This document shows positions 53,482 to 61,665 of a stretch of 64,000 bases of DNA, piece after piece. Where the stretch lies: NCBI RefSeq assembly GCF_014193255.1, contig NZ_JACHZB010000001.1, positions 248,001-312,000 on the forward strand, in the 5' to 3' direction. The position numbers and the translations under genes are program-made. Numbering within the stretch: the stretch's first letter is position 1; every line of letters starts with the position of its first letter. This DNA comes from Rhizobium sp. BK196. Its GTDB lineage: Bacteria > Pseudomonadota > Alphaproteobacteria > Rhizobiales > Rhizobiaceae. A model generated the notes under the pieces. That model worked only from the letters and a program-made list of their open reading frames with translations. It had not been told where the DNA came from and ran no database searches.

Positions 53482-54162
53482 TCACCGCCTCATCAGCTCG
53501 CCCATCACCTTCTCGGTCAGCCGGTCGCATTTCCAGCCGGCGAAAGGAAACGCGTCCAGCGCGATCGGCCCGATCAATTCGTCGAGCTCACGGCGCAGAA
53601 GCGCGCGTGCCCGGTGCAGGCGGCTGCGCACCGTTTCGGGCTTGAGGGATAGCAACTCTGCGGTTTCCTCCACGCTCATCTCCTCGATCACCCGGGCGAT
53701 GAACACGAGGCGGAATTCCTCCGGCAGCTTGTCGGTTGCCTCTTCCACGAGTTTCAGGATCTGTCGCTGCGCCATTGATGTCTCGGGGTTGTCGATCGGC
53801 GAACCCGTGGGGAAATCGAGAACGCGGCTCTGCATCGGTGCGGAATCGACGGACACTTCGGGCGTGCGGCGCGCCTTGCGCAGCCGGCCGAGCGCCTCGT
53901 TCATGACGATGCGCGTCAGCCAGGTGGAAAAGGCGCTGGCGCCCTCAAACTCGGCAAGGTGGCGAAAGGCCTTGAGATAGGCCTCCTGCAGCGCATCCTC
54001 GGCCATGACATCATCGCGCAGGATGCCGCGGGCAATGCGGAACAGCCGCTGGTTATAACGCCGCATGATGGCGCGGAAAGCCTCAGGATCGCGCGCCAGC
54101 GCCAGCGCCACCAATTCGTGATCGTTTCTCTCCGCTACCGAAATTTCCGCCCGCTGCGCCAT
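53482..54162 (-). CDS. ECF-type RNA polymerase sigma factor
   Basis: 226 residues. Region 2 (FRAIMRRYNQRLFRIARGIL, DALQEAYLKAFRHLAEFEGA) and region 4 (LPEEFRLVFIARVIEEMSVE, ETAELLSLKPETVRSRLHRA) are intact, with a ~40-residue C-terminal tail. Divergent from the DUF4142/cupredoxin operon, a common Rhizobiaceae neighbourhood. No adjacent anti-sigma gene is seen. Confidence 0.92.
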   Translation of the reverse strand: MAQRAEISVAERNDHELVALALARDPEAFRAIMRRYNQRLFRIARGILRDDVMAEDALQEAYLKAFRHLAEFEGASAFSTWLTRIVMNEALGRLRKARRTPEVSVDSAPMQSRVLDFPTGSPIDNPETSMAQRQILKLVEEATDKLPEEFRLVFIARVIEEMSVEETAELLSLKPETVRSRLHRARALLRRELDELIGPIALDAFPFAGWKCDRLTEKVMGELMRR

Positions 54163-54311
54163 GGCTCATCCTTTTCCGCATTGGATGCCGGGGCAAGGCG
54201 AATGTTCCCGGTATCCGGAAAAAAACTTTTTGGGGAACGCCCGGCCGCTCCCGGCATCAAAGTCTGCGTAGGAAACATCGACCGGCGCGTATTCGCCGGA
54301 TGGAGGACCAC

Positions 54312-54833
54312 ATGCAGAAACACCTTATCGCAGCACTCGCCGCTTTCGCGCTCTCCGCCCCCGCAGCTTTCGCCGCCGGCGCAGCACCCACCGATCCTGA
54401 GATCGCCCATATCGCCTATACGGCCGGCGTGATCGATATCGAGGCAGCCAGGCAGGCGGTCGAAAAATCCGGGGATAAGGAGGTCGTCGCCTTCGCCAAG
54501 GATATGATCCGCGACCATGAGGCCGTCAACAAGCAGGCGCTCGATCTCGTCAAGAAGCTCAAGGTGACGCCCGAGGACAATGATACCAGCAAGTCGCTGA
54601 CATCGAATGCCGAAAAGGAGCGGCAGAAACTCTCAAAACTGAAGGGTGCCGCCTTCGACAAGGCCTATGTCGAGAATGAAGTCGCCTACCACAAACAAGT
54701 CAACGAGGCCCTGAAGACGACGCTGATCCCAGCCGCGCAGAACCCGGACCTGAAGAGCCTGCTCGAAACCGGCCTGAAGCTCTTCGAGGGCCACGAGCAG
54801 CATGCCGAGCATGTTGCCTCGATGCTGAAATGA
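54312..54833 (+). CDS. DUF4142 periplasmic protein
   Basis: 173 residues from the ATG at 54312 (TGGAGG upstream). Signal peptide (LIAALAAFALSAPAAFAAG). DUF4142 four-helix, ferritin-like body: IAHIAYTAGVIDIEAARQAV, FAKDMIRDHEAVNKQALDLV, YVENEVAYHKQVNEALKTTL. The conserved His and Glu could bind metal; role unknown. Stop overlaps the cupredoxin ATG (ATGA). Confidence 0.9.
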   Translation: MQKHLIAALAAFALSAPAAFAAGAAPTDPEIAHIAYTAGVIDIEAARQAVEKSGDKEVVAFAKDMIRDHEAVNKQALDLVKKLKVTPEDNDTSKSLTSNAEKERQKLSKLKGAAFDKAYVENEVAYHKQVNEALKTTLIPAAQNPDLKSLLETGLKLFEGHEQHAEHVASMLK

Positions 54834-55141
54834 GCGCCTTGCCCAAACTCTGCCTTGCGGCCGGCCTCTCCCTCACGGGAACGGCCGCAAGCGCCGCCAC
54901 GATCGAGGTCACCATCGAAAAGCTTGAGTTCAGGCCGGCAATGGTGACGGCACGGCCGGGCGATACGATCGTCTGGCGCAACAAGGATGTGATGGATCAC
55001 ACCGCGACATCCAAAGGAAGCTTCGACGTGGTGATCCCGGCGGGCAAGTCGGGGTCGACTGTTATCAAGGGGGATGGGGTGGCGGAGTATTACTGCCGCT
55101 ACCATCCCAACATGAAGGGGCAGATCGAGGTCTCAAACTAG
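54830..55141 (+). CDS. Cupredoxin (blue copper-like) protein
   Basis: 103 residues with a signal peptide (CLAAGLSLTGTAASA). Type 1 copper ligands are His in MDHTATS, Cys and His in YYCRYHPNMKG, and the following Met. Small periplasmic electron-transfer protein, coupled to DUF4142 and divergent from the ECF sigma gene, which may control both. Confidence 0.9.
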   Translation: MSALPKLCLAAGLSLTGTAASAATIEVTIEKLEFRPAMVTARPGDTIVWRNKDVMDHTATSKGSFDVVIPAGKSGSTVIKGDGVAEYYCRYHPNMKGQIEVSN

Positions 55142-55182
55142 CGGACTCTGGCTCGACCGCGCCGGCGTACGAACTTCCGGCC

Positions 55183-55482
55183 TCAGGCGGCGTGGTCGAT
55201 TTCCTCGATGGCATCAAGCTCTTTCTGCAGTGCGGGCGCCCGGCTGCTGAGGTCATAGCTGGATTGCAGATTCAACCAGAAATCCGGCGTGGTACGAAAG
55301 TATTTGGCAAGTCTGAGAGCCGTGTCCGTCGTGACCGGCGTCTGCTCGGAGGCAAGTCGTTCGATCCTCGTGCGGGGAACATTCAGCTTTCGCGCCAGCG
55401 CCCCGGCGCTCATGGCCAGAGGCTTGAGATATTCTTCGCGGAGGATTTCTCCGGGGTGAACGGGAGCAAGAAGTTTCAGCAT
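55183..55482 (-). CDS. higA: HigA antitoxin
   Basis: 99 residues; GGAGG 11 nt before the ATG. XRE-type HTH of the HigA branch: HPGEILREEYLKPLAMSAGA, LARKLNVPRTRIERLASEQT, LAKYFRTTPDFWLNLQSSYD. Binds and neutralises HigB and represses the operon. A truncated copy is at 53062. Confidence 0.92.
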   Translation of the reverse strand: MLKLLAPVHPGEILREEYLKPLAMSAGALARKLNVPRTRIERLASEQTPVTTDTALRLAKYFRTTPDFWLNLQSSYDLSSRAPALQKELDAIEEIDHAA

Positions 55483-55530
55483 TTCTCACATTGCCTCCTG
55501 CAAAAAAGGATGCGCCATGGCATCGAGAAC

Positions 55531-55821
55531 TCAGTGATAGTCGACAATTTCAACAGCCTCCGGGCCGCCTTCAGCCCAAACGAAACAGATGCGCCATTGG
55601 TCATTGATCCTGATCGAATGCTGGCCTTGCCTGTTTCCTTTTAAGGCTTCGAGCCTGTTGCCCGGCGGAGACCGAAGATCGTCCAGCACAGCCGCGGCAT
55701 TCAGCATCGCCAGCTTTCGCTGAGCCGTGCGTAACAGATCAGCGGGAAACCCTTTTGGCGCCTTCTCCGTGGTCGCGACCGTTTCGGTCATCGCATTCTT
55801 GAACGATCGGATCACGGCCAT
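55531..55821 (-). CDS. higB: HigB toxin
   Basis: 96 residues. VIRSFKNAMTETV start, LRTAQRKLAMLNAAAVLDDL, PPGNRLEALKGNRQGQHSIR, INDQWRICFVWAEGG and VEIVDYH end are hallmarks of HigB/RelE mRNA interferases. The toxin gene precedes the antitoxin, as normal for higBA. Looks intact. Confidence 0.92.
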   Translation of the reverse strand: MAVIRSFKNAMTETVATTEKAPKGFPADLLRTAQRKLAMLNAAAVLDDLRSPPGNRLEALKGNRQGQHSIRINDQWRICFVWAEGGPEAVEIVDYH

Positions 55822-55833
55822 CCCCTGAGCATC

Positions 55834-55889
55834 TGTATCATAGCGCGATACATGGCTGCGTCAAGCAGAGCGTATCACGTTACGATACA
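55834..55889 (-). promoter_or_regulatory. higBA promoter with two operator palindromes
   Basis: Minus strand TTGACG (55864-55859), 16 nt, TATGAT (55842-55837). TGTATC-N7-GATACA (55834-55852) overlaps the -10; CGTATC-N7-GATACA (55871-55889) lies upstream. Both fit HigA autoregulation. Confidence 0.75.
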
Positions 55890-55936
55890 AATTCCGATGA
55901 GCCGCCGCAATCCTCAAGAGCGTGACGACTGGTCCC

Positions 55937-56677
55937 TCACGACCAAAGCTCTGAAACTGCATACGCATCCATCCAGCGCCAGACCCAGGCCATGGCGAAC
56001 ATCGTCAGCAGCCAGCCAAGCACGACGTCCGAAAGGAAATGAGCGCCGAAAATCACGCGATTGAATGCCACAAACAGGAGGCAAGGCACCAGCACGATCG
56101 CGGCCGCCCGCCTGAACTCGGCGGGCACCAGCACCAGCAGCGAAAGTGTTGCCGCGGCTGCGGAAGCCTCGCCGGAAGGGAAGGAGCAGTTGCGGCTGCA
56201 CGCGGCGGAAAACTGCCATACCGGCGTAAAATCCATGGTCCCGCCGAACTCGACTAGGTCACGAGGCCGTACACGCCCGATGAGAACCTTGAGCGTCTGG
56301 ACCGTGAGGAGCGGGCCTGCGGCAAAGCTCAGAAGCACGAACAAAGGCTTCTCTGGCGGGCAGATTCGCATGCGTTCCGGCAGGAGCCTCTGCAGCGCGA
56401 TGAGCACGATCATCGAGCCGATAAGATAAGGCTGTGCGAGGCGGCCTTTATCCCTTACCTCCCGCAGGAACGGATTGTCGGCCAGAACGAAAATCCCGCC
56501 GCTGGCAAACCAGCGCGAAACCATGAGATCGAGATTGGGAAAGACGATAAAGACGAAACTGACCCAGACGATCGATGTGCCGATGACGGCAAGCGCCCGA
56601 TCAGCCCCGGATGGCGTTGCCGGCAGGCGCACGCCGCTGGAGGCGGAATTCCAGTAACCAGATACAAATTTTCGCAA
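55937..56677 (-). CDS. PAP2-superfamily membrane phosphatase, PSGE variant
   Basis: 246 residues, about six membrane helices. Block 1 KVLIGRVRPRD and block 3 NRVIFGAHFLSDVVLGW are conserved, but block 2 reads NCSFPSGEASAA: Glu where the typical PSGH catalytic His stands. Lipid A 4'-phosphatase-like (LpxF) proteins of rhizobia belong to the same superfamily; whether they share this variant I cannot check. Confidence 0.82.
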   Translation of the reverse strand: MRKFVSGYWNSASSGVRLPATPSGADRALAVIGTSIVWVSFVFIVFPNLDLMVSRWFASGGIFVLADNPFLREVRDKGRLAQPYLIGSMIVLIALQRLLPERMRICPPEKPLFVLLSFAAGPLLTVQTLKVLIGRVRPRDLVEFGGTMDFTPVWQFSAACSRNCSFPSGEASAAAATLSLLVLVPAEFRRAAAIVLVPCLLFVAFNRVIFGAHFLSDVVLGWLLTMFAMAWVWRWMDAYAVSELWS

Positions 56678-56707
56678 GCCGGTATCTCCGAAGGCAGCAG
56701 CATCGGC

Positions 56708-56799
56708 CCGAAAATCGGAATCGATTTTCGGAAAGCCTGATGCGTCAAATCAAAGCGTTAGAGCGTCCGTTGCGCGTCCGAATGGACGCGCGGCGCTCT
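56708..56799. repeat. Two abutting palindromes (rhizobial mosaic type)
   Basis: CCGAAAATCG-GAAT-CGATTTTCGG is a perfect 10-bp palindrome (56708-56731). AGAGCG...GCGCGTCC-GAAT-GGACGCGC...CGCTCT (56760-56799) is a second, larger one. Both share the GAAT centre. Confidence 0.75.
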
Positions 56800-56893
56800 C
56801 GTCGGCGGCAAGCTGGTTTTGAATTGTCAAGAAATGACGAGGAAGAGATCAAGGCGCTGTTGAGAACAGGCTGTCTGACCTGAGAAAGCACGC

Positions 56894-57676
56894 TTGCAAA
56901 TTGCAGAAATCTCTCCTGTCCGCGATAGTGGGCGCCCGGCGGCAAAGCCGGCAAAGACAATTGAACAACCGCAGGGCATTGGGGTGGATAACAGTCTCGT
57001 TCTGATCGTTGAGGATGAACCGGCAATCGCGCAGATACTGGAAGGGTATTTGTTGCGTGACGGATTCCGTACCGTTCGCGCCGGCGACGGCGAAATCGCG
57101 CTTCAACATCATGCCCATCTGAAACCGGATCTTGTGCTGCTTGACGTGCGCCTGCCGAAACTCGACGGTTTCGACGTGCTAGCACGCCTGCGCCAGACAG
57201 GATCGACGCCTGTGATCATGGTGACGGCCGTTGCCGACGACATCGACCGGTTGAGCGGCCTGCGCCTCGGCGCCGACGACTATGTGGTCAAACCGTTCAA
57301 TCCGCAGGAGGTTGTTGCCCGGGTCAAAGCCGTCCTGCGCCGGACGCAGGGAGACCAGGCCGAGGTCATCAAGCGGTTCGGGGATATAGAGGTCGATTTC
57401 GCCAGCTACACGGCATTTGTGACGAGCGACGGGCGCCGCACGCATCTATCCCTGACGCTCAGCGAATTTCGAATTCTCGCCTACATGATACGCCGTCCGA
57501 CACAGGCTTTTGCGCGCGCCGATATTCTCGACGCCTGCCTGCCGGAAAGCGATGCTCTGGTGCGCACTGTCGACACGCATATTTCCAACCTTCGGCGCAA
57601 ACTGGAAGACTTGGGGCAGAACGGCTTCTTTCCTGCGGTGCGGGGAATTGGCTATCGGTTCTCGGATCCAAGATGA
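56894..57676 (+). CDS. OmpR-family response regulator, BaeR/AdeR-like
   Basis: 260 residues from a TTG, or 230 from a GTG at 56984 that better fits the family. Receiver with Asp in LVLLDVRLPKLDGFDVLARL, lysine in VVKPFNP; winged helix ending VDTHISNLRRKLEDLGQNGF. VTAVADDIDRLSGLRLGADD closely follows BaeR/AdeR. Stop overlaps the kinase ATG (ATGA). No efflux pump genes adjoin. Confidence 0.88.
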   Translation: MQIAEISPVRDSGRPAAKPAKTIEQPQGIGVDNSLVLIVEDEPAIAQILEGYLLRDGFRTVRAGDGEIALQHHAHLKPDLVLLDVRLPKLDGFDVLARLRQTGSTPVIMVTAVADDIDRLSGLRLGADDYVVKPFNPQEVVARVKAVLRRTQGDQAEVIKRFGDIEVDFASYTAFVTSDGRRTHLSLTLSEFRILAYMIRRPTQAFARADILDACLPESDALVRTVDTHISNLRRKLEDLGQNGFFPAVRGIGYRFSDPR

Positions 57677-58842
57677 GACTATTCAGGCTCCCCTCGCTGC
57701 CGCTTGCGACGGTCACCGCTATCATCATCGGGGTGATGCTGCTCCTCAGCGTCGGCATGACCTATCTCGGGGCCATCTGGTATTCCGACTATCTTGAAGA
57801 CAGCATCATTGAAAACCTGCCATCGAGAGCCGCGGCTGCCTATCGCGATCTGGACAACGGCGTTGTCCCCGACCAGGATTCGCTGAAGCTCCTCCTCGCC
57901 AACCTCAATGGGCTGCAGGAAGAACAGACAGATTTCCAGCTCCAGCTCCTGATTCTGACCTGCGGCCTGCTTTCGGCCCTCGTCTGCGCCATTATCGGGA
58001 TATTCCTGTCGCGACAGATCGCAAGGCCTCTCGCAGAACTCACATCTGCTGCCGACGGCCTGAAATCCGGCGACTTTTCGGTGAGCGTCACGGCCTCGCG
58101 CCACGCCACCCGGGAAGTCGCCAGTCTCATGGATACCTTCAACGCGCTCGCGGCCAGTCTCGACAGCATGGAGACAAGACTGCGCTTCAACAACATGGCG
58201 GTCGCCCACGAATTGCGCACGCCGCTGACGATCCTGCGGGGTTCGTTGCAGGGCATGCTCGACGGCGTCTTCCCGATGGACCGGAAGATGATCTCCGACC
58301 TCCTGCTCCAGGTGGAAGGTCTCGGGAGAGTTGTCGAAGATCTGCGCACCCTGTCGCTGGCGATCGGCCAGAAACTCGTGATGGAGCGTGAACGGACCGA
58401 CGTGTCGCAGGTGGTAGAAGCGGTACTGACATCGGCCAAGCCCATGCTGGAGACCAGCACGCTGACGCTCGAAACCGGCCTGCAACCCGCCTTCCTATCG
58501 GTGGACTCGCCGCGTATTCGCCAGGCCGTGCTGGCGCTTCTGGAAAATGCCAGCCGCTATGCGGCAGACGGCAATTGGCTGCGCTGCGAAACGGAGCAAT
58601 TGCCGGATGAGAGCGTCGTCATCCGCTTTCTGGATCGAGGTCCCGGATTTCCTGAAGGCCTGGATGCCGTGGCCACGAACCCATTCTGGCGCGGTGATCC
58701 CTCACGGTCTCGCGCAACGGGCGGCACAGGACTGGGACTATCGGTGGTGCAGGCCATCGCGGTTGCCCATGGCGGACATCTTGAATTCGCAAACCGGGAG
58801 GGCGGCGGCGCGATGGTCGCAATCCACCTGCGTCCGGCATAG
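57673..58842 (+). CDS. Sensor histidine kinase, BaeS/AdeS-like
   Basis: 389 residues. Two membrane helices (about 10-35 and 95-120) with a ~55-residue periplasmic loop, HAMP, HisKA with His in NMAVAHELRTPLTILRGS (about 178), ATPase with LLENASRYAADGN and GGTGLGLSVVQAIAVAHGG. Partner of the upstream regulator. Confidence 0.92.
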   Translation: MRLFRLPSLPLATVTAIIIGVMLLLSVGMTYLGAIWYSDYLEDSIIENLPSRAAAAYRDLDNGVVPDQDSLKLLLANLNGLQEEQTDFQLQLLILTCGLLSALVCAIIGIFLSRQIARPLAELTSAADGLKSGDFSVSVTASRHATREVASLMDTFNALAASLDSMETRLRFNNMAVAHELRTPLTILRGSLQGMLDGVFPMDRKMISDLLLQVEGLGRVVEDLRTLSLAIGQKLVMERERTDVSQVVEAVLTSAKPMLETSTLTLETGLQPAFLSVDSPRIRQAVLALLENASRYAADGNWLRCETEQLPDESVVIRFLDRGPGFPEGLDAVATNPFWRGDPSRSRATGGTGLGLSVVQAIAVAHGGHLEFANREGGGAMVAIHLRPA

Positions 58843-58944
58843 TGCGCAAGGGTGCGGTTACTCCGCCGGTCAGCCGCTGTCCAACGACGATAGTCGCGCT
58901 GATATCAGTTCGAGCATCCAAAATACCATGCGAGTACTTTTAGG

Positions 58945-59592
58945 CTATTCGCCCACGCGGTCGTTGCCACCGTGCGCGGCGATGAACATGGCCACGGCCG
59001 ACCGGCAATAGGATTCGATTTCGTTGGCGTCCTCTGCTCTCGCCTGATCGAAGCGTGCAATAATCAGGAGATCGGATCCTTTGATAAGCGCAGCAAACAA
59101 GCGGGCGGACTGAAGTGGATCGGGCACGTTCAGAACCGCCTTCGCGTGCAACTGACGCAACAGCGCCTCGATTTGGGCGATGATATGGACGGGGCCGGCT
59201 TCGTAATGGACCTTGCTCAACGACTTTTGATTTGGAGTGTCGGCCATGACCATGGCTTCGACATTGCGGACGTCCGGACGTAACAGCGTGCGAAGCAGGG
59301 ATGATCCCACCGCCATGAGCTGATCTTCGGCCGAACCGTCGACGCCTTCGAAAAGGGCCTGTGGTATCAACTGCTGGCAGCGGGCCGCAAACGCCGCGCC
59401 AAACAGCGCCTCCTTGTTCTCGAAGTGCCTGTAGATGCTGAGCTTGGATATCCTCGCCCGCTGGGCGACCTTGTCCAACGTCGTCGCCTGAAAACCCAAT
59501 TCCGCAAAGAGTTCGCTCGCGGTGTCGACTATCGTTTGGCCAAGCGCCTCGTTGGCGGGCCGGCCGCGCCGGCCCTGGCTGTTTTCGCTCAC
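58945..59592 (-). CDS. TetR-family repressor
   Basis: 215 residues. HTH TASELFAELGFQATTLDKVA, RARISKLSIYRHFENKEALF; larger C-terminal ligand domain. Divergent from the oxidoreductase gene; operator-like repeats in the spacer. Confidence 0.92.
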   Translation of the reverse strand: MSENSQGRRGRPANEALGQTIVDTASELFAELGFQATTLDKVAQRARISKLSIYRHFENKEALFGAAFAARCQQLIPQALFEGVDGSAEDQLMAVGSSLLRTLLRPDVRNVEAMVMADTPNQKSLSKVHYEAGPVHIIAQIEALLRQLHAKAVLNVPDPLQSARLFAALIKGSDLLIIARFDQARAEDANEIESYCRSAVAMFIAAHGGNDRVGE

Positions 59593-59606
59593 GATAATTA
59601 CGATCC

Positions 59607-59638
59607 TTGACAGTATCCTTATTTGAGAATTACGATAC
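59607..59638 (+). promoter_or_regulatory. Promoter with TetR-operator-like repeat
   Basis: TTGACA (59607-59612), 18 nt, TACGAT (59631-59636). GTATC (59613-59617) and GATAC (59634-59638) form an inverted repeat over the spacer; AATTACGAT also occurs directly at 59596 and 59628. Confidence 0.6.
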
Positions 59639-59726
59639 TACGCAGTGTCCAAAATTCCAAGAGTGGATTTTATCGTGTCCTCCAAATCAAGTTTCTCCTT
59701 CCATTCACAACTCGGAGCCCATCACC

Positions 59727-60620
59727 ATGGATGACGTCATCATCATCGGCGGCAGCTTTGCCGGCCTCGCCGCCGCCCTGCAGCTCGGCCGTGCCCGCCG
59801 CAAGGTCACCGTTCTCGATACCGGCCTGCAACGCAATCGCTTCGCCGGCCGCTCGCACGGTGTGCTCGGCCACGATGACAAGCCACCGTCCGCCATCCTG
59901 GCCGAGGCGCGGCAGCAACTCGCGCGCTACCCTGCGATCAAATTGGTCAATGCCCGCGCCGACAGCATCTCCGGTGCCATCGACAATTTCTCCGTCCTCA
60001 CCGGCGAGGGCGAAAGCATTGGCGCGCGGCGCGTGATCTTGAGCTATGGCGTTGTTGACCAGATGCCCGATGTTCCGGGCTATGCCGAGGGTTGGGGCAA
60101 ATCAATCATCCCGTGCCCCTACTGCGACGGCTTCGAAGTCGCCGGCCAGCATTGGGGGCTCGTCTGGTCCGGCCCGCAGTCAATGAATCAGGTCAGGCTG
60201 TTTCACGATTGGACCGATCGGTTGACGGTCTTCGCCGATGGTCACGACGTCACATCCGAAATACGGGCCGATCTTGCGGGCCGCCAAGTACCTCTCGTTG
60301 ATGGCCGGATCACTGAAATCGCCCATCGCTGGGGTCATAGCGCCACCGTCAAGCTCGATACCGGGCCCGATGTCATCGTCGACATCCTGTTCGCCCATCC
60401 GCGTACCAAGCCGTCGGCAAGCCTGCATGAAACACTGGGCCTCGCCACGGTCAACACGCCAACCGGCATCGCCCTCAAGACCGACGAACGCCGCGAAACC
60501 AGCACGCCCGGCATCTATGCCGCCGGCGACCTTGCCAACCCCGGAATCCCCTCGGTCACCACCGCGATATGGCAAGGCGCGATGGCGGGTATCTTCGCTC
60601 AGCAGTCGATGATCACTTGA
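59727..60620 (+). CDS. TrxB-like FAD/NAD(P) oxidoreductase
   Basis: 297 residues from the ATG at 59727. FAD loop VIIIGGSFAGLAAALQLGRA, redox-active CPYC in IIPCPYCDGFEVAGQHWG (about 130), and the flavin-binding end TPGIYAAGDLANPGIPSVTT. Most like stand-alone thioredoxin-reductase-type flavoproteins. Divergent from TetR; its last 51 nt are repeated at 61070 beyond the monooxygenase gene. Confidence 0.92.
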   Translation: MDDVIIIGGSFAGLAAALQLGRARRKVTVLDTGLQRNRFAGRSHGVLGHDDKPPSAILAEARQQLARYPAIKLVNARADSISGAIDNFSVLTGEGESIGARRVILSYGVVDQMPDVPGYAEGWGKSIIPCPYCDGFEVAGQHWGLVWSGPQSMNQVRLFHDWTDRLTVFADGHDVTSEIRADLAGRQVPLVDGRITEIAHRWGHSATVKLDTGPDVIVDILFAHPRTKPSASLHETLGLATVNTPTGIALKTDERRETSTPGIYAAGDLANPGIPSVTTAIWQGAMAGIFAQQSMIT

Positions 60621-60676
60621 GTGCAAGCAGCCTCGATCACACCAGTTTCAATTTTACAATAGACAGGAGCGCCACC

Positions 60677-61057
60677 ATGACCGCCGCAAAACCATTCATA
60701 CCTCTCGATGAGAAATTTCCGTTTGATCGCCAACTCGGCATCGCGGCCGCGCCTCTCGTGCTCGTCAACCTCTTCACGGTCGTAGATCCCGCCGACGAAG
60801 CGGGTTTCCTGGACGCTTTCAAGGCGGCTGCCGAGGTTATAACGAAGCAATCGGGCTTCATTTCCATGCAACTGCATCGAGCGATCGGCGATAGCCCCAC
60901 TTACCTGAACTATGTGGTGTGGGAATCCACCGAGGCGGTCCGCGCCGCCTTCACTGATCCCGCGTTCCTCGCGAGACTTCCAGCATATCCGTCATCGGTC
61001 GAAGCCAGACCGCACCTGTTCCAAAAGGTCGCCGTCCCCGGATTCTGCACTGCCTGA
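60677..61057 (+). CDS. Antibiotic biosynthesis monooxygenase (ABM) family protein
   Basis: 126 residues; ACAGGAGC upstream. ABM fold: VLVNLFTVVDPADEAGFLDA, GFISMQLHRAIGDSPTYLNY, VVWESTEAVRAAF. Cofactor-independent oxygenases or heme-degrading-like proteins share this fold; substrate unknown. Operon with the upstream oxidoreductase under TetR. Confidence 0.88.
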   Translation: MTAAKPFIPLDEKFPFDRQLGIAAAPLVLVNLFTVVDPADEAGFLDAFKAAAEVITKQSGFISMQLHRAIGDSPTYLNYVVWESTEAVRAAFTDPAFLARLPAYPSSVEARPHLFQKVAVPGFCTA

Positions 61058-61069
61058 CTTGAGAAATAC

Positions 61070-61120
61070 GGCAAGGCGCGATGGCGGGCATCTTCGCTCA
61101 GCAGTCGATGCTCGCTTGAG
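61070..61120. repeat. Copy of the oxidoreductase 3' end
   Basis: 51 nt, 48 identical to 60571-60621 at the end of the flavoprotein gene. The copies bracket the ABM gene. The open stretch to 61403 contains no convincing gene start. Confidence 0.85.
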
Positions 61121-61403
61121 AGCACAGATTCCCTTCTCCGGCTGTCGCCGGCTATCATATTCTGGAGGTTGCGGGCCGGTGCCACGGAAAACCGACTGGC
61201 CGGCCGACCCGCAATGTCCCAGCCGCACCTTCACCTGCCTTCGCTGAGGGCCCGGCAGGGCAGAGGTGGCCACGGTACAGCGCCAGATTCCCGCCCCCAT
61301 TTCACCTCCTCAACCGTTCATCCGCAACGCTCCCACCATCAAAGCCAAATCGGCCGGATGGAGGGTAATCATCCGCCCCGGCCCACACCGCCACCAGGAT
61401 CGG

Positions 61404-61652
61404 ATGACCCCAATGTGCATGTTCTCCTCCCCGCCGAAAGCCGAACCGCCGCAGGCGCCGCCTGAATACGCTCAGCAGAAGACGCCAGACTACGCCGCCG
61501 CCCAATCGACCGCAGCGCGGCGCGCCTCCGACAAGGTGAAGGGCGCCCCCTCGACCATTCTAACCTCTCCGTCAGGCGCGCCTGTTCTCGCCGATACGCA
61601 GACCCCGGCGCTGACGGGCAATACGCTCAAGAAGACGCTGCTCGGGCAATAA
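61404..61652 (+). CDS. Small phage protein upstream of portal
   Basis: About 82 residues (start at 61404 or 61413; AGGAT close upstream). MCMFSSPPKAEPPQAPPEYA then Ala/Thr/Ser-rich sequence ending NTLKKTLLGQ: the short MC-start, Pro-rich proteins often found just before podovirus-type portals. Role unknown. In-frame sequence back to 61266 is possible but unconvincing. Confidence 0.65.
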   Translation: MTPMCMFSSPPKAEPPQAPPEYAQQKTPDYAAAQSTAARRASDKVKGAPSTILTSPSGAPVLADTQTPALTGNTLKKTLLGQ

Positions 61653-61665
61653 GGCGGAGACATCA

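Noticed and set aside
54235..54280. EcfG promoter for DUF4142/cupredoxin
   Set aside because: GGAAC is present but no CGTT occurs at 16-17 nt.
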